64,000 nucleotides of DNA from NCBI GenBank assembly GCA_000024525.1, contig CP001769.1:5923001-5987000 (forward strand), read 5' to 3'. The notes beneath the pieces are model-generated. The model made no database searches. It saw only the letters and a program-made list of their open reading frames with translations, and was not told where the DNA came from. Origin of the DNA: Spirosoma linguale DSM 74 (GTDB lineage Bacteria; Bacteroidota; Bacteroidia; Cytophagales; Spirosomataceae). Every line of letters starts with the position of its first letter. Position 1 is the first letter of the stretch. A program made the translations under genes and the position numbers. Positions 45,338-54,126 of this stretch are shown here, in pieces.

Positions 45338-45363
45338 CGTACGTAAATCTGACTCCAAAATAC

Positions 45364-45498
45364 GGCCCGTTAGGGCCTTCACAGCCTAGCGTCGGTAGAA
45401 CCATTATTGATACGACAGACCTTATGTACCTGACGGCACAATGAATTATGGGTGATGGTTTTTCTACCGACGCTAGGCTGTGAAGGCCCTAACGGGCC
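45364..45498. repeat. Perfect 37-bp inverted repeat between convergent genes
   Basis: Arms 45364-45400 and 45462-45498 are 37 bases with no mismatch; the 61-base loop shows no further structure that I can support. Inner GGCCCGTTAGGGCC is near-palindromic. It fills most of the 237-base gap between the BNR-repeat and MCE genes. Confidence 0.88.
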
Positions 45499-45574
45499 AA
45501 TAATCGCTACCCTTGTAGTGGTACCCTTGTAGTGGTGTGAGGCCCTGGGACGACAGGATGGCAAAAACCGACCC

Positions 45575-46561
45575 CTACTTTGTCGAATCAGCCTTTGTTG
45601 TCACGACTGTTGCGCTGGTGGTTTCGGTAGTAGCAGGCTTGTCTTTACGACCGAAGAGCGAAAAATGCACGTACCGTTTTGGGTTCTCCCGAAGGTCGGT
45701 GAGAAGTTTTTCGAGACTCGCCGTTGTGGCGTTGACGTTGCGGTACAGGGCTTCGTCCGACGCCAATTTACCCAGCGACCCCTCGCCTTTGTTGATTGAC
45801 CCTAAAATCTTCTGTAGGTTATCGACCGTTTTATTAACACTCAGGAGCGTCTGCTTCAGTTGAAGTCCCTGGAGTGAATCGGCGAACGTATCGGCTTTAG
45901 CCAGAATAGGCTTTAACTGTTTTTCTGTCTCGATCAGCGACGACGACAGCTTGTTTACATTGGCCAGCGTCGCCTGAAGGCCCGCCCGGTTCTCCGAAAT
46001 GGTCAAACCAAGTGTACCAACTGCCGCATTGGCACTACGTAGCGTCTGGTTGAGTACAACGCCGGTCTGGTCGAACTGGGACACAACCCGGTTGAGCTGA
46101 TAGGTCAATGAATCGACGTTATTCAGGACAGGAAGTGTTTTTTCCCGAATCAGAGCCGACAGACCCGATTCATTGGCTGCAACCAGCATTCCGCCTTCTT
46201 CCAGTTCGGGTTTACCGTAGTTAATACCGAGTCGGATAAGTTTACCGCCCAGCAGACCATCGTCGGCCAGTACAGCCCGTGTACCCTGGGTAACAATAAT
46301 CCCTTTCTTCAGCTCAAGGGTAACCAGCATTTTGTTTTGCTGTTCCTGCAAAATCTCGATACTCTTGACCTGCCCAACCGTTAACCCATTTATCCGTACC
46401 GGATTAGAGGCTACCAGCCCATCAATGTTGCTGTAAATGACCTGGTATTTATGCGTAGAGGAGAAAAAATCAGAGCCTTTCAAAAACCTAAATCCAAAGT
46501 AGAGCATCATCAGCGAAACGACAGCTAACAACCCTACTTTTACTTCCTTTGAAACTTTCAT
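45575..46561 (-). CDS. MlaD/MCE-domain lipid-transport protein
   Basis: The 328-residue protein has an N-terminal membrane helix (VGLLAVVSLMMLYFGFRFL), an MCE domain (YQVIYSNIDGLVASNPVRIN, GLTVGQVKSIEIL, DDGLLGGKLIRLGI) and a long helical C-terminal region of about 170 residues with heptad character. MlaD-like proteins bind phospholipid between the inner and outer membranes as part of an ABC system; no MlaE/F genes are next to it. It follows the amidase gene on the same strand. Confidence 0.9.
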   Translation of the reverse strand: MKVSKEVKVGLLAVVSLMMLYFGFRFLKGSDFFSSTHKYQVIYSNIDGLVASNPVRINGLTVGQVKSIEILQEQQNKMLVTLELKKGIIVTQGTRAVLADDGLLGGKLIRLGINYGKPELEEGGMLVAANESGLSALIREKTLPVLNNVDSLTYQLNRVVSQFDQTGVVLNQTLRSANAAVGTLGLTISENRAGLQATLANVNKLSSSLIETEKQLKPILAKADTFADSLQGLQLKQTLLSVNKTVDNLQKILGSINKGEGSLGKLASDEALYRNVNATTASLEKLLTDLRENPKRYVHFSLFGRKDKPATTETTSATVVTTKADSTK

Positions 46562-46736
46562 GTGTGTATGGAGGAGATGGCCACCAAAGTCAGACCTTCC
46601 GATTAATTGATCCTATAACCAACTTTACGCTACGTTTGTCCCGTAAAATCCGGAAAAAGGAGGAACGGTAAGGAGAATGGTAGCGTGGGAATCGCTGGAT
46701 AACCCTGTTTCTATGGATTTTAAAGCTGTCGTTTAC

Positions 46737-47585
46737 TTACCCACCAGCCTCAATCTCCTGCTTGTATTGAGCGAACGCCTTGTAGATAGCGTCCGAAATT
46801 TCCTCCTGCCCTTCGGAAGAAATCAAATAATCTTCTTCGTCGGGATTGGTCAGAAAACCCGTCTCGATCAACACACTGGGCATGGTAGTACGCCAGAGTA
46901 CCAGAAAACCGGCCTGCTTCACGCCGTTGCTTTTACGTTCGGCATTCCGGCGAAAACTCCGTTCAACTTTCTCGGCAAAGTTAATGCTGCTGCCCATAAA
47001 GGCATGCTGGTAATTGGCAAGCATAATGTGCGCCAGCGGTGAATTGGGGTTAAAGCCTTTGTACGTCTGCTGATAATTGTCTTCTTTCAGAATAACCGCG
47101 TTTTCACGTTTGGCTACGTCCAGATTTCCGTTTGTTTTGTGTAGCCCCATCGTGTAGGTTTCGGTACCATATACCCGGCTTGAAGACGGGCTGGCATTGC
47201 AATGCAGCGAGATAAACAAATCGGCTTTATTTCGATTGGCAATGGCCGACCGTTCTGCCAGTTCCACAAAATGATCGGATGCGCGGGTATAAATAACCCG
47301 AACATTCGGCATCTCTTCCTTAATTTTACGACCCAGTTGCAATACCAGCTTGAGGACAATCCGCGACTCACGGGTTTTTCGGCCTAGGCAGCCGGGATCT
47401 TTACCCCCGTGGCCCGCATCGAGAACTACAGTTCGGAGCTGGTTTGGCGCGTCATTGGCAGCCGACGCAGTTTCTGAGCCCTGCGACCCGGATCGGCGAA
47501 TAGTATCCTGCGTTAATTCGGGCGATAAAGCATCCGGACTGGTGAGCGCCAACAGGGGTGAAATCAATAGGGCCACTGTTGTCAT
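46737..47585 (-). CDS. N-acetylmuramoyl-L-alanine amidase (Amidase_3)
   Basis: From MTTVALLISPLLALTSPDAL the protein is 282 residues; the frame extends to 47879 but that part overlaps the start of the divergent LptD gene. Zinc ligands are the His in VVLDAGHGGKDPG, Glu in a following helix and His in DLFISLHCNAS. The catalytic Glu is in MPSVLIETGFLTNPDEE. It cuts the bond between muramic acid and the peptide stem in the periplasm. The gene pairs with MlaD downstream. Confidence 0.88.
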   Translation of the reverse strand: MTTVALLISPLLALTSPDALSPELTQDTIRRSGSQGSETASAANDAPNQLRTVVLDAGHGGKDPGCLGRKTRESRIVLKLVLQLGRKIKEEMPNVRVIYTRASDHFVELAERSAIANRNKADLFISLHCNASPSSSRVYGTETYTMGLHKTNGNLDVAKRENAVILKEDNYQQTYKGFNPNSPLAHIMLANYQHAFMGSSINFAEKVERSFRRNAERKSNGVKQAGFLVLWRTTMPSVLIETGFLTNPDEEDYLISSEGQEEISDAIYKAFAQYKQEIEAGG

Positions 47586-47679
47586 TATTCCGGGAGATGT
47601 TGCCGAAATTCTGACGCCGGTTGATTTAATAATTTTTAACGACCAAAAACGTTTCAATGCGGTAGCGGAATAACTGTTC

Positions 47680-50600
47680 GTGAATACCTTTGTATGCCAT
47701 AGACTTAACGGCTTTCTGGCAAATATAATTTTTTTAATAATCCTGAAAAAAGCATACTTTATTTTGTGGCCCTCGCTGATACGACCAACATGGATAAAAG
47801 CTTCGTGCTTTCTTATCTGTCTACTCTGGACGTTGACCGCGTTGGGGCAGAGCAAAGAAACGCCCCGGCAACCGTCCAAAGGCGGTTTACCACCCGCTGG
47901 AACACCAGCTCAGCGGGTACCAGACGCCACATCCGAGACCGCCAGCGACAGCACCCCCGCCCCCCGGAAACCCGGTGGTCGGGTCGTCACCGGCCCTTCG
48001 TCCGGCACGGCAACCCTACTCAATTCGTCTACCGGTGCCGCAGGAACCAGTCAGGAGAGCGATCTGGAGCGACAGCTTAACAACAGCTATTCAGCCCCCA
48101 ACCGGCTTGGTACCGATACCAGGCAACTAAGCAAACCGTTACCCTCGCCTGCTGCCCGCCCGGCCAGTCGGGATTCTGTTCGTTCCCGCCCAACAAAACG
48201 GGTAGCCACAGCTCCGGCTCCGCCCAGACTTACACGCGTTCGACTCGACTCCCTCCGGTACTTACAGCCCAAACCTGTTCGTCTGGTACAGACCCGGTCT
48301 GGTCTGTTACCTGTTACCGGTATTGCAGCCCGAAAAGGCATTGTTATCGCCAAGCCAACCGCTCCACAACCACCTGTCCGTTTATCGGCCCGGAAGCGGG
48401 CCCGTGCGGCCAAACTCCGCCAGCAGGAAGCTCTTGCCCAGCAAAAAGCGGCAGCAAAACAGGAGCCCGTTCAGCCCGGACTAGTATCCCCCAACATCGT
48501 TCGGCCGGAGAGCCAGACGGTTCTGGGTGCCGTAGCCGCCCAAGCCGACTCGATGCAGCTGGCGGTACGCGACTCTATTGCCAAAGACTCTCTCCAAAGC
48601 GCCGACTCGTTTAAGACAACGGTTAAATACCAGGCGAAAGATTCGACTTTCTATTCAGCCGATGGCCGAACGGTCGAGTTGTTTGGTGATGCCAGCGTCG
48701 TTTACGGAGATATTTCACTCAAAGCTGACTATATCCGGCTGAATTACCTAACGAATGAGGTCTATGCGATAGGCCGTTATGATTCAACGGCAAAGAAGCT
48801 GATTGGCCGTCCCATATTCCAGGATGGCGAAGGGAAATATGACGCCAAAGAGATCCGCTACAATTTCAAATCCCGCAAAGGGCGTATTCAGGGCGTTATT
48901 ACCCAACAGGGCGAAGGCAACATCCGTGGGCAAACGGTCAAAAAAGATAACGAAGACAACCTGTACATCGGTAAAGCGATTTATACGACCTGTAATCTGG
49001 CCACTCCGCACTTTCACATCAATGCCAGTAAGCTAAAGGTAATCCATAACACGCAGGTGGTAGCCGGGCCGTTCAACCTGGTCATTAACCAGATTCCGCT
49101 GCCTATCGGGCTACCGTTTGGGTTCTTCCCCTTTCCGAAGCGGAAAGAGATTGGCGTATCGGGCATTATTGTGCCGCAGTATGGCGAAGAGCCCAACGGG
49201 CGGGGGTTTTATCTGCGCGACGGCGGCTATTATTGGGCGGTAAATGAACACCTGGGATTGCAGTTTAAAGGACAGATTTACTCGCGGGGTAGCTGGGGGC
49301 TGGGCCTTTCGTCGGCCTACAACAAACGGTACAGCTATAGCGGAAGCCTGAACCTGCAATTTAACCGCAACCGCTCCGGCGACCGGGTCGATAAGACGCA
49401 GACACCCCGTAACGACTTTTCGTTTACCTGGGCGCACTCGCCGGTGCCACGCGGACGGGGCAGTTTCTCGGCCAACGTAAACGTGAGCAGCAACAGTTAC
49501 AACCAGTTCAACTCCTACAGCACCAGCCAGTATATTTCCAACGTGGCGGGTTCGTCGGTACAGTATAGCCGCAGTTTCGGGCAGTACGCGCGGGCGGGGG
49601 CCAACTTCCGGGTCAACCAGCAGTTTGGCCAGGTAAACCAGAAAACGGGGGTTCGGGAAAACGGCAAAACCGACGTATCCTCGGATTTCAACTTTGGTAT
49701 CAACCAGATCTCGCCCTTCGCCCTGAAAGGCGGCTCCGGACGCTGGTACGAAAGCTTCCGGGTGGGTCTGGATGTGAGCGGGTCGATTTCGGTCAACAAC
49801 ACCATTCGGCGGCAGATCGACACCACCGGGTTGGGCTTTCCGGTCATAACCAACATAACTACCGTAAGCACCCTCCAGCGCATTGAAGACAGTATCCGTC
49901 GGGCCAACAACATTCGATTCGGCCTTGTAGAATCAGACCCCAACCTGATCGCCTTTAGTATGCAAAATGCCAATCGAATCTGGAACAACCGGGTCGTTCA
50001 GGCTCGGTACAGCATTCCCATTTCGCTGCCTAACGTCAAGCTGCTGCGGTACATTAATCTGACACCCGGCTTTTCCATACAGGGTGATATTTACAGCAAA
50101 CGCCTGAGTTATAAATACGATGCCGAAAAGAACGGCGTTCGGGTGGATACGACGAAGGGCTTTTTTCCCTCTTATAACTTTTCGGTCAATGCCAGTATGA
50201 ACACGCGCTTTTACGGCACGTTCTTCATCCGCAGCAAGCGCATTGAGGCCATCCGGCATACGGTGGCACCATCCATATCGTTCAGCTACGTTCCTGACTT
50301 CACCAACCCGGCCTTCGGGCAGTTTCAGGTACTACCGGCCGTGGGCGCGCTGGCGGGTTTGCCGGAATACCGCCGAACGTTATCCGTATTCCGGGGCCTG
50401 GGAGGCAGTGCCGGTAGCGCATCAAGTACGCAGTCGGCCTTCATTACGTTTGGTATCGTAAACCAGCTGGAAATGAAAGTGCGTACCCGCAGCGATTCGT
50501 CCGGACAGGAGTTCAAGAAGATACCTATTTTCGACAACCTGAGCATAAACGGCAGTTATAACCTGCTGGCTCCCGACTATAAACTGTCGCCCATTGCGCT

Positions 50601-51312
50601 GAGTGCCAACACCCAGATCTTTAAGAATATCAGCTTCAATTTCTCGTCAACCTTCGACCCGTACGCGTATCGGGCTTATGGTGGCACTGCTCAGTATTAC
50701 TTCCCGACAACAACCGTAACCCCGCTCTCGTATTCGCCCTCGCTTCTGGCCGTACGCGAATACACGAATCAGGAGTACATCCGGGTGCCCAGTCTGTATG
50801 CCTTCCAGGCGGGGCAGGGGCTGCTGCGCATGACGAATTTACAGGCGTACGTCAGTGCCCGCTTTGCGCCAAAACAGGCTGATAAAAAGAAAAGTAGTCC
50901 GAATGCCTCCGATGCAACGCTCAAGGCAATCAACAACAACCCAGAGCTGTATGTCGACTTCAACATCCCCTGGTCTATGAACGTCAGTTACACCTTCGGC
51001 CTGACCAAGTTGACGCCAAAACAGTCGCAGGTGATCCAGGCGCTCACGTTAACGGGCGATCTGAGCCTGACGCCCAAGTGGAAGATTACCGTTAACACGG
51101 GCTATGACTTTGCGTTTAAGAGCCCAACGCTGACAACCATCGGTATCAACCGGGATTTACACTGCTGGGAAATGGCCTTCAACTGGACGCCGTATTCGGG
51201 CAACAACTTCCGTTCGGGCAACTACTCGTTCGATTTACGGGCCCGCTCGTCTATTTTGCAGGAACTTAAGCTTAGTCGTCGCCGGAGCTTCTACGACCGG
51301 GGCGGGTTTTAA
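47680..51312 (+). CDS. lptD: LPS assembly protein LptD-like outer-membrane barrel
   Basis: The frame gives up to 1210 residues. A signal-like segment (KASCFLICLLWTLTALGQ) lies at about residues 40-57, so a non-ATG start such as TTG at 47764 may be the true one. A long Pro/Arg/Ala-rich disordered stretch follows to about residue 310. Next is an OstA-like domain (TVELFGDASVVYGDISLKAD, EIRYNFKSRKGRIQGVITQQ) and then a large barrel beginning LPFGFFPFPKRKEIGVSGII. LptD inserts lipopolysaccharide into the outer leaflet. It is divergent from the amidase and MCE genes. Confidence 0.87.
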   Translation: MNTFVCHRLNGFLANIIFLIILKKAYFILWPSLIRPTWIKASCFLICLLWTLTALGQSKETPRQPSKGGLPPAGTPAQRVPDATSETASDSTPAPRKPGGRVVTGPSSGTATLLNSSTGAAGTSQESDLERQLNNSYSAPNRLGTDTRQLSKPLPSPAARPASRDSVRSRPTKRVATAPAPPRLTRVRLDSLRYLQPKPVRLVQTRSGLLPVTGIAARKGIVIAKPTAPQPPVRLSARKRARAAKLRQQEALAQQKAAAKQEPVQPGLVSPNIVRPESQTVLGAVAAQADSMQLAVRDSIAKDSLQSADSFKTTVKYQAKDSTFYSADGRTVELFGDASVVYGDISLKADYIRLNYLTNEVYAIGRYDSTAKKLIGRPIFQDGEGKYDAKEIRYNFKSRKGRIQGVITQQGEGNIRGQTVKKDNEDNLYIGKAIYTTCNLATPHFHINASKLKVIHNTQVVAGPFNLVINQIPLPIGLPFGFFPFPKRKEIGVSGIIVPQYGEEPNGRGFYLRDGGYYWAVNEHLGLQFKGQIYSRGSWGLGLSSAYNKRYSYSGSLNLQFNRNRSGDRVDKTQTPRNDFSFTWAHSPVPRGRGSFSANVNVSSNSYNQFNSYSTSQYISNVAGSSVQYSRSFGQYARAGANFRVNQQFGQVNQKTGVRENGKTDVSSDFNFGINQISPFALKGGSGRWYESFRVGLDVSGSISVNNTIRRQIDTTGLGFPVITNITTVSTLQRIEDSIRRANNIRFGLVESDPNLIAFSMQNANRIWNNRVVQARYSIPISLPNVKLLRYINLTPGFSIQGDIYSKRLSYKYDAEKNGVRVDTTKGFFPSYNFSVNASMNTRFYGTFFIRSKRIEAIRHTVAPSISFSYVPDFTNPAFGQFQVLPAVGALAGLPEYRRTLSVFRGLGGSAGSASSTQSAFITFGIVNQLEMKVRTRSDSSGQEFKKIPIFDNLSINGSYNLLAPDYKLSPIALSANTQIFKNISFNFSSTFDPYAYRAYGGTAQYYFPTTTVTPLSYSPSLLAVREYTNQEYIRVPSLYAFQAGQGLLRMTNLQAYVSARFAPKQADKKKSSPNASDATLKAINNNPELYVDFNIPWSMNVSYTFGLTKLTPKQSQVIQALTLTGDLSLTPKWKITVNTGYDFAFKSPTLTTIGINRDLHCWEMAFNWTPYSGNNFRSGNYSFDLRARSSILQELKLSRRRSFYDRGGF

Positions 51313-51357
51313 TTCATAAATCCTTATCTTGCTTCCCAATTCTCACCGGAAACCATT

Positions 51358-51606
51358 ATGACTGAGCGCGATAAACAACGCCTTGATGAGCTGGAAGTAA
51401 AAACGGCTTATCTACTGCAACGGCAGGATGAACAGGACGCCCGGATGAACCAGATCCTGTCCCGGCTTGCCTATCTGGAAGCGAAGCAGTACCGGTTGAT
51501 GAAAGAATTGGGTATCGCACCGGATAAGCTGGACACGCTGCAAACGGCTCAGGATGATGCAAAAACCATTAACCTGACCGTTATTCCGGAACAACGCTTA
51601 AATTAA
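51358..51606 (+). CDS. Small coiled-coil protein, 82 aa
   Basis: The product is highly charged and helical, with a heptad-like run DELEVKTAYLLQRQDEQDAR, QILSRLAYLEAKQYRLMKEL, so a short coiled coil is likely. No signal peptide and no known family. It lies between lptD (45 bases after) and gldG on the same strand and may be cotranscribed with either. Confidence 0.6.
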   Translation: MTERDKQRLDELEVKTAYLLQRQDEQDARMNQILSRLAYLEAKQYRLMKELGIAPDKLDTLQTAQDDAKTINLTVIPEQRLN

Positions 51607-51676
51607 ACACTGAGAAACCGGCCTTACGACGCCCGCCGAAAGACAATTTCAGCTTCGTTGTTCGTTAAAGTCCCGT

Positions 51677-53344
51677 ATGAAATCCCCTTCGTTGCGCACA
51701 CTCCTGATTATTGCCGCGTTAATCGCTATCAATGTTCTGTCGGCATTCGTATTTTTCCGGGTCGATCTAACGCAGGAAAAACGCTACACGCTATCGGAAG
51801 CCACCCAAACGCTTCTGGCCGACTTACCCGATGCCATTCATGTTGACGTATACCTGACCGGCGATTTGCCGCCGGGCTTCAAACGGCTGGAGAATGCGGT
51901 TCGCGAAACATTGGACGAGTTTTCAGCCCGCGCCGGTAAGACCATTACATACCGGTTCATTGACCCAGACCTTATCACCAACCCGGAGGAAAAGAACAAA
52001 CTCATTGATAAACTCCAGCAGCGGGGCTTACTGCCCACCAATCTGTTTGCGAACGAATCGGGCAAACGTACCGAGAAACTGGTTTTTCCGGGTGCTATCG
52101 TCTCCTACAAAGGTCAGGAAACGGCGGCTTTGTTTCTGAAAGGCAACAAGACCGCATCACCCGAAGAACAGCTCAATCAGTCGTACGAAGGGGTCGAATT
52201 TCAACTGGCATCGACCATTCGGCGACTAACACAAACCGAAGGAAACCGCCGACGGGTGGGGCTGCTTTACAGCCATACGCAGGTGCCGCCCTCGCGCTTT
52301 GCCGATTTACTGGCATCGGTGCAACAAAACTATGACCTGTTTTTTATCGACATGAGCAAACCCGGCCCTATCGCCGGACTCGATGTCGTGCTGGTTCCCA
52401 AACCGGATAAACCCTTTACGGAAGACGAGATTTTTAAGCTCGATCAATACGTAGTGAACGGCGGACGCGCTTTGTTTTTCGTGGATGGGCAGCGCGTCGA
52501 CAGTGTCAATAACCAAGGCACTTACGCCCAACCCCTTAGCCTGAACCTGGATGATTTATTTTTCCGCTGGGGTGTTCGCATCAATCGGGATGTGGTGAAG
52601 GATTATTACTGCGCGCCCATCCCGCTCACTGTGGGCAACATGGGTGATAAACCTAATATACAGCTCCTCCCCTGGCGATTTTACCCGTTACTCAACAATT
52701 TCGGAACATCCGGCAACCCCATTGTGCGTAATCTGGATGCTGTATTGGCCCGATTTACCAGTACCCTCGATACGGTTAGAGCACCCGGCATCCGGAAAAC
52801 GCCGTTGTTGCTAACATCGCCCTATACAAAGGTACTCAAGGCTCCCGCGCTGATTTCGTACAACGAGGCCCGGCAGCAGCCCGATCCCAAAACGTATAAC
52901 GAAGGTGTCAAACTGATTGGCTGCCTGCTGGAAGGACGTTTTCAGTCGTTGTTCGCCAACCGGATTCTGCCCGGCGATCCCCGCGCCAACGGCTTCCGGC
53001 CCGAAGGGGTGGCGTCGCGCGTGCTTATTTGCTCGGATGGCGACCTGATCATTAACGATGTTGATTACAAACGCAATGCCCCCTATCCGCTGGGTTTCGA
53101 CCGATTTACCCGCAACACGTTTGGCAACAAAGATTTTGCGCTGAATGCCATCGACTACCTGGTCGACCCATCGGGTGTGATTGCGGCCCGTGCCCGGACG
53201 ATTACGCTTCGTCCGTTAGACAAAATAAAAGTCGACGCCAATCGAACAGGCTGGCAACTCCTCAACCTGCTGGGTCCGCTGGCCCTCGTTAGCTTAGTGG
53301 GGTTCGTCTGGCAAGCGGTTCGACGCCGGAAGTACGGGAAGTGA
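51677..53344 (+). CDS. gldG: Gliding-motility ABC transporter auxiliary protein GldG
   Basis: The 555-residue protein has an N-terminal helix (LLIIAALIAINVLSAFVFF), the GldG start motif RVDLTQEKRYTLSEATQTLL, FIDPDLITNPEEKNKLIDKL, GRALFFVDGQRVDS, and a C-terminal membrane helix (LLNLLGPLALVSLVGFVWQA). GldG works with the permease GldF and ATPase GldA in gliding bacteria. gldF, usually just upstream, is missing here; lptD and a small coiled-coil gene occupy that place. Confidence 0.9.
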   Translation: MKSPSLRTLLIIAALIAINVLSAFVFFRVDLTQEKRYTLSEATQTLLADLPDAIHVDVYLTGDLPPGFKRLENAVRETLDEFSARAGKTITYRFIDPDLITNPEEKNKLIDKLQQRGLLPTNLFANESGKRTEKLVFPGAIVSYKGQETAALFLKGNKTASPEEQLNQSYEGVEFQLASTIRRLTQTEGNRRRVGLLYSHTQVPPSRFADLLASVQQNYDLFFIDMSKPGPIAGLDVVLVPKPDKPFTEDEIFKLDQYVVNGGRALFFVDGQRVDSVNNQGTYAQPLSLNLDDLFFRWGVRINRDVVKDYYCAPIPLTVGNMGDKPNIQLLPWRFYPLLNNFGTSGNPIVRNLDAVLARFTSTLDTVRAPGIRKTPLLLTSPYTKVLKAPALISYNEARQQPDPKTYNEGVKLIGCLLEGRFQSLFANRILPGDPRANGFRPEGVASRVLICSDGDLIINDVDYKRNAPYPLGFDRFTRNTFGNKDFALNAIDYLVDPSGVIAARARTITLRPLDKIKVDANRTGWQLLNLLGPLALVSLVGFVWQAVRRRKYGK

Positions 53345-53384
53345 ATCCGCCTGGACATCTGATCGTTTTTACAATGATTACCGT

Positions 53385-53392
53385 TATCTTTA
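53385..53392 (+). promoter_or_regulatory. Possible -7 element before the small overlapping gene pair
   Basis: TATCTTTA agrees with TAnnTTTG except at the last base and lies 21 bases before the start codon at 53414. A T-run at 53366-53370 might serve as a -33 region. A weak call. Confidence 0.3.
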
Positions 53393-53413
53393 CCTGAAAG
53401 TCAAGCTATTACT

Positions 53414-53629
53414 ATGGAAACGAATCAGCAACCAGCGCCTGTCCTGACCCCTTCCGAACTTGCCCGACATGAACGCGCCTGGGGGATTATAAGGCGCTTA
53501 GTCGACGATAAGCGACAAGCCGAAAAAGACATCGTTGATAATTTTCATACCGACCCGCTGATTCAGGCGGCTGTAGCTAAACTAAAGGAAGAAAATGAGC
53601 GAAGAGGAACCGCTGTTGTCCCGCTATAA
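53414..53629 (+). CDS. Small hypothetical protein, 71 aa
   Basis: A soluble, charged, helical protein (SELARHERAWGIIRRLVDDK, QAAVAKLKEENERRGTAVVP). It overlaps the next gene by 35 bases in another frame, which suggests coupled translation. Its size, charge and position before a larger partner recall antitoxins, but no DNA-binding motif is recognisable and no family is known to me. Confidence 0.6.
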   Translation: METNQQPAPVLTPSELARHERAWGIIRRLVDDKRQAEKDIVDNFHTDPLIQAAVAKLKEENERRGTAVVPL

Positions 53630-54116
53630 TTTCGATTTTGTCGGCGGCATTCAAAATAGTTATCTCTTCGTTACTCAAAAACAAATCATTTACGAAATTC
53701 TGTTTAAGCCAACGCCTTATCTATTTGGCGAGGGCTTTGTGCTGTCCGATGAAATTGTTGAATTGGTTATAAAAGTAGCCAATAATCCAACGGACCGGCG
53801 TCCCCCACTCGATGTGCTCATTGCCCCAACGGTAGCAGCCATCATCAAGGACTTTTACGAGAAGAGTAGTTTAACGATCACTATCTTCATCTGCGACACA
53901 GCCGACAGGCGGCATGAAGCCCGATGGCGTAAATTCAACCGTTGGTACGAGTATTTCGCAGCCAGCGATTACATACGCATTGATGACTCCCTTCGGGATA
54001 AAAAGGAAGCAGTACTTTATCATTGGGCTTTGATCGCCAAAAATGATAATCCTTATCTACGGGAAGTCGGATTAGCGTTCCTAGATTTAATGGCTGATCT
54101 AAGAATAGGTAAATAA
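53595..54116 (+). CDS. Hypothetical protein, 173 aa (DUF6169-like, tentative)
   Basis: A soluble protein starting MSEEEPLLSRYNFDFVGGIQ with NSYLFVTQKQIIYEILFKPT and a later DVLIAPTVAAIIKDFYEKSS, ITIFICDTADRRHEARWRKF and DNPYLREVGLAFLDLM. The YNFxF start and PYLF segment recall DUF6169, a Bacteroidota family of unknown function; this is memory, not a search. It is coupled to the 71-residue gene before it and converges on nuoM with 10 bases between stops. Confidence 0.62.
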   Translation: MSEEEPLLSRYNFDFVGGIQNSYLFVTQKQIIYEILFKPTPYLFGEGFVLSDEIVELVIKVANNPTDRRPPLDVLIAPTVAAIIKDFYEKSSLTITIFICDTADRRHEARWRKFNRWYEYFAASDYIRIDDSLRDKKEAVLYHWALIAKNDNPYLREVGLAFLDLMADLRIGK

Positions 54117-54126
54117 TCAACCCGGT

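Noticed and set aside
46677..47042. 121-codon plus-strand frame opposite the amidase
   Set aside because: Antisense of the catalytic C-terminal part of the amidase; no independent support.
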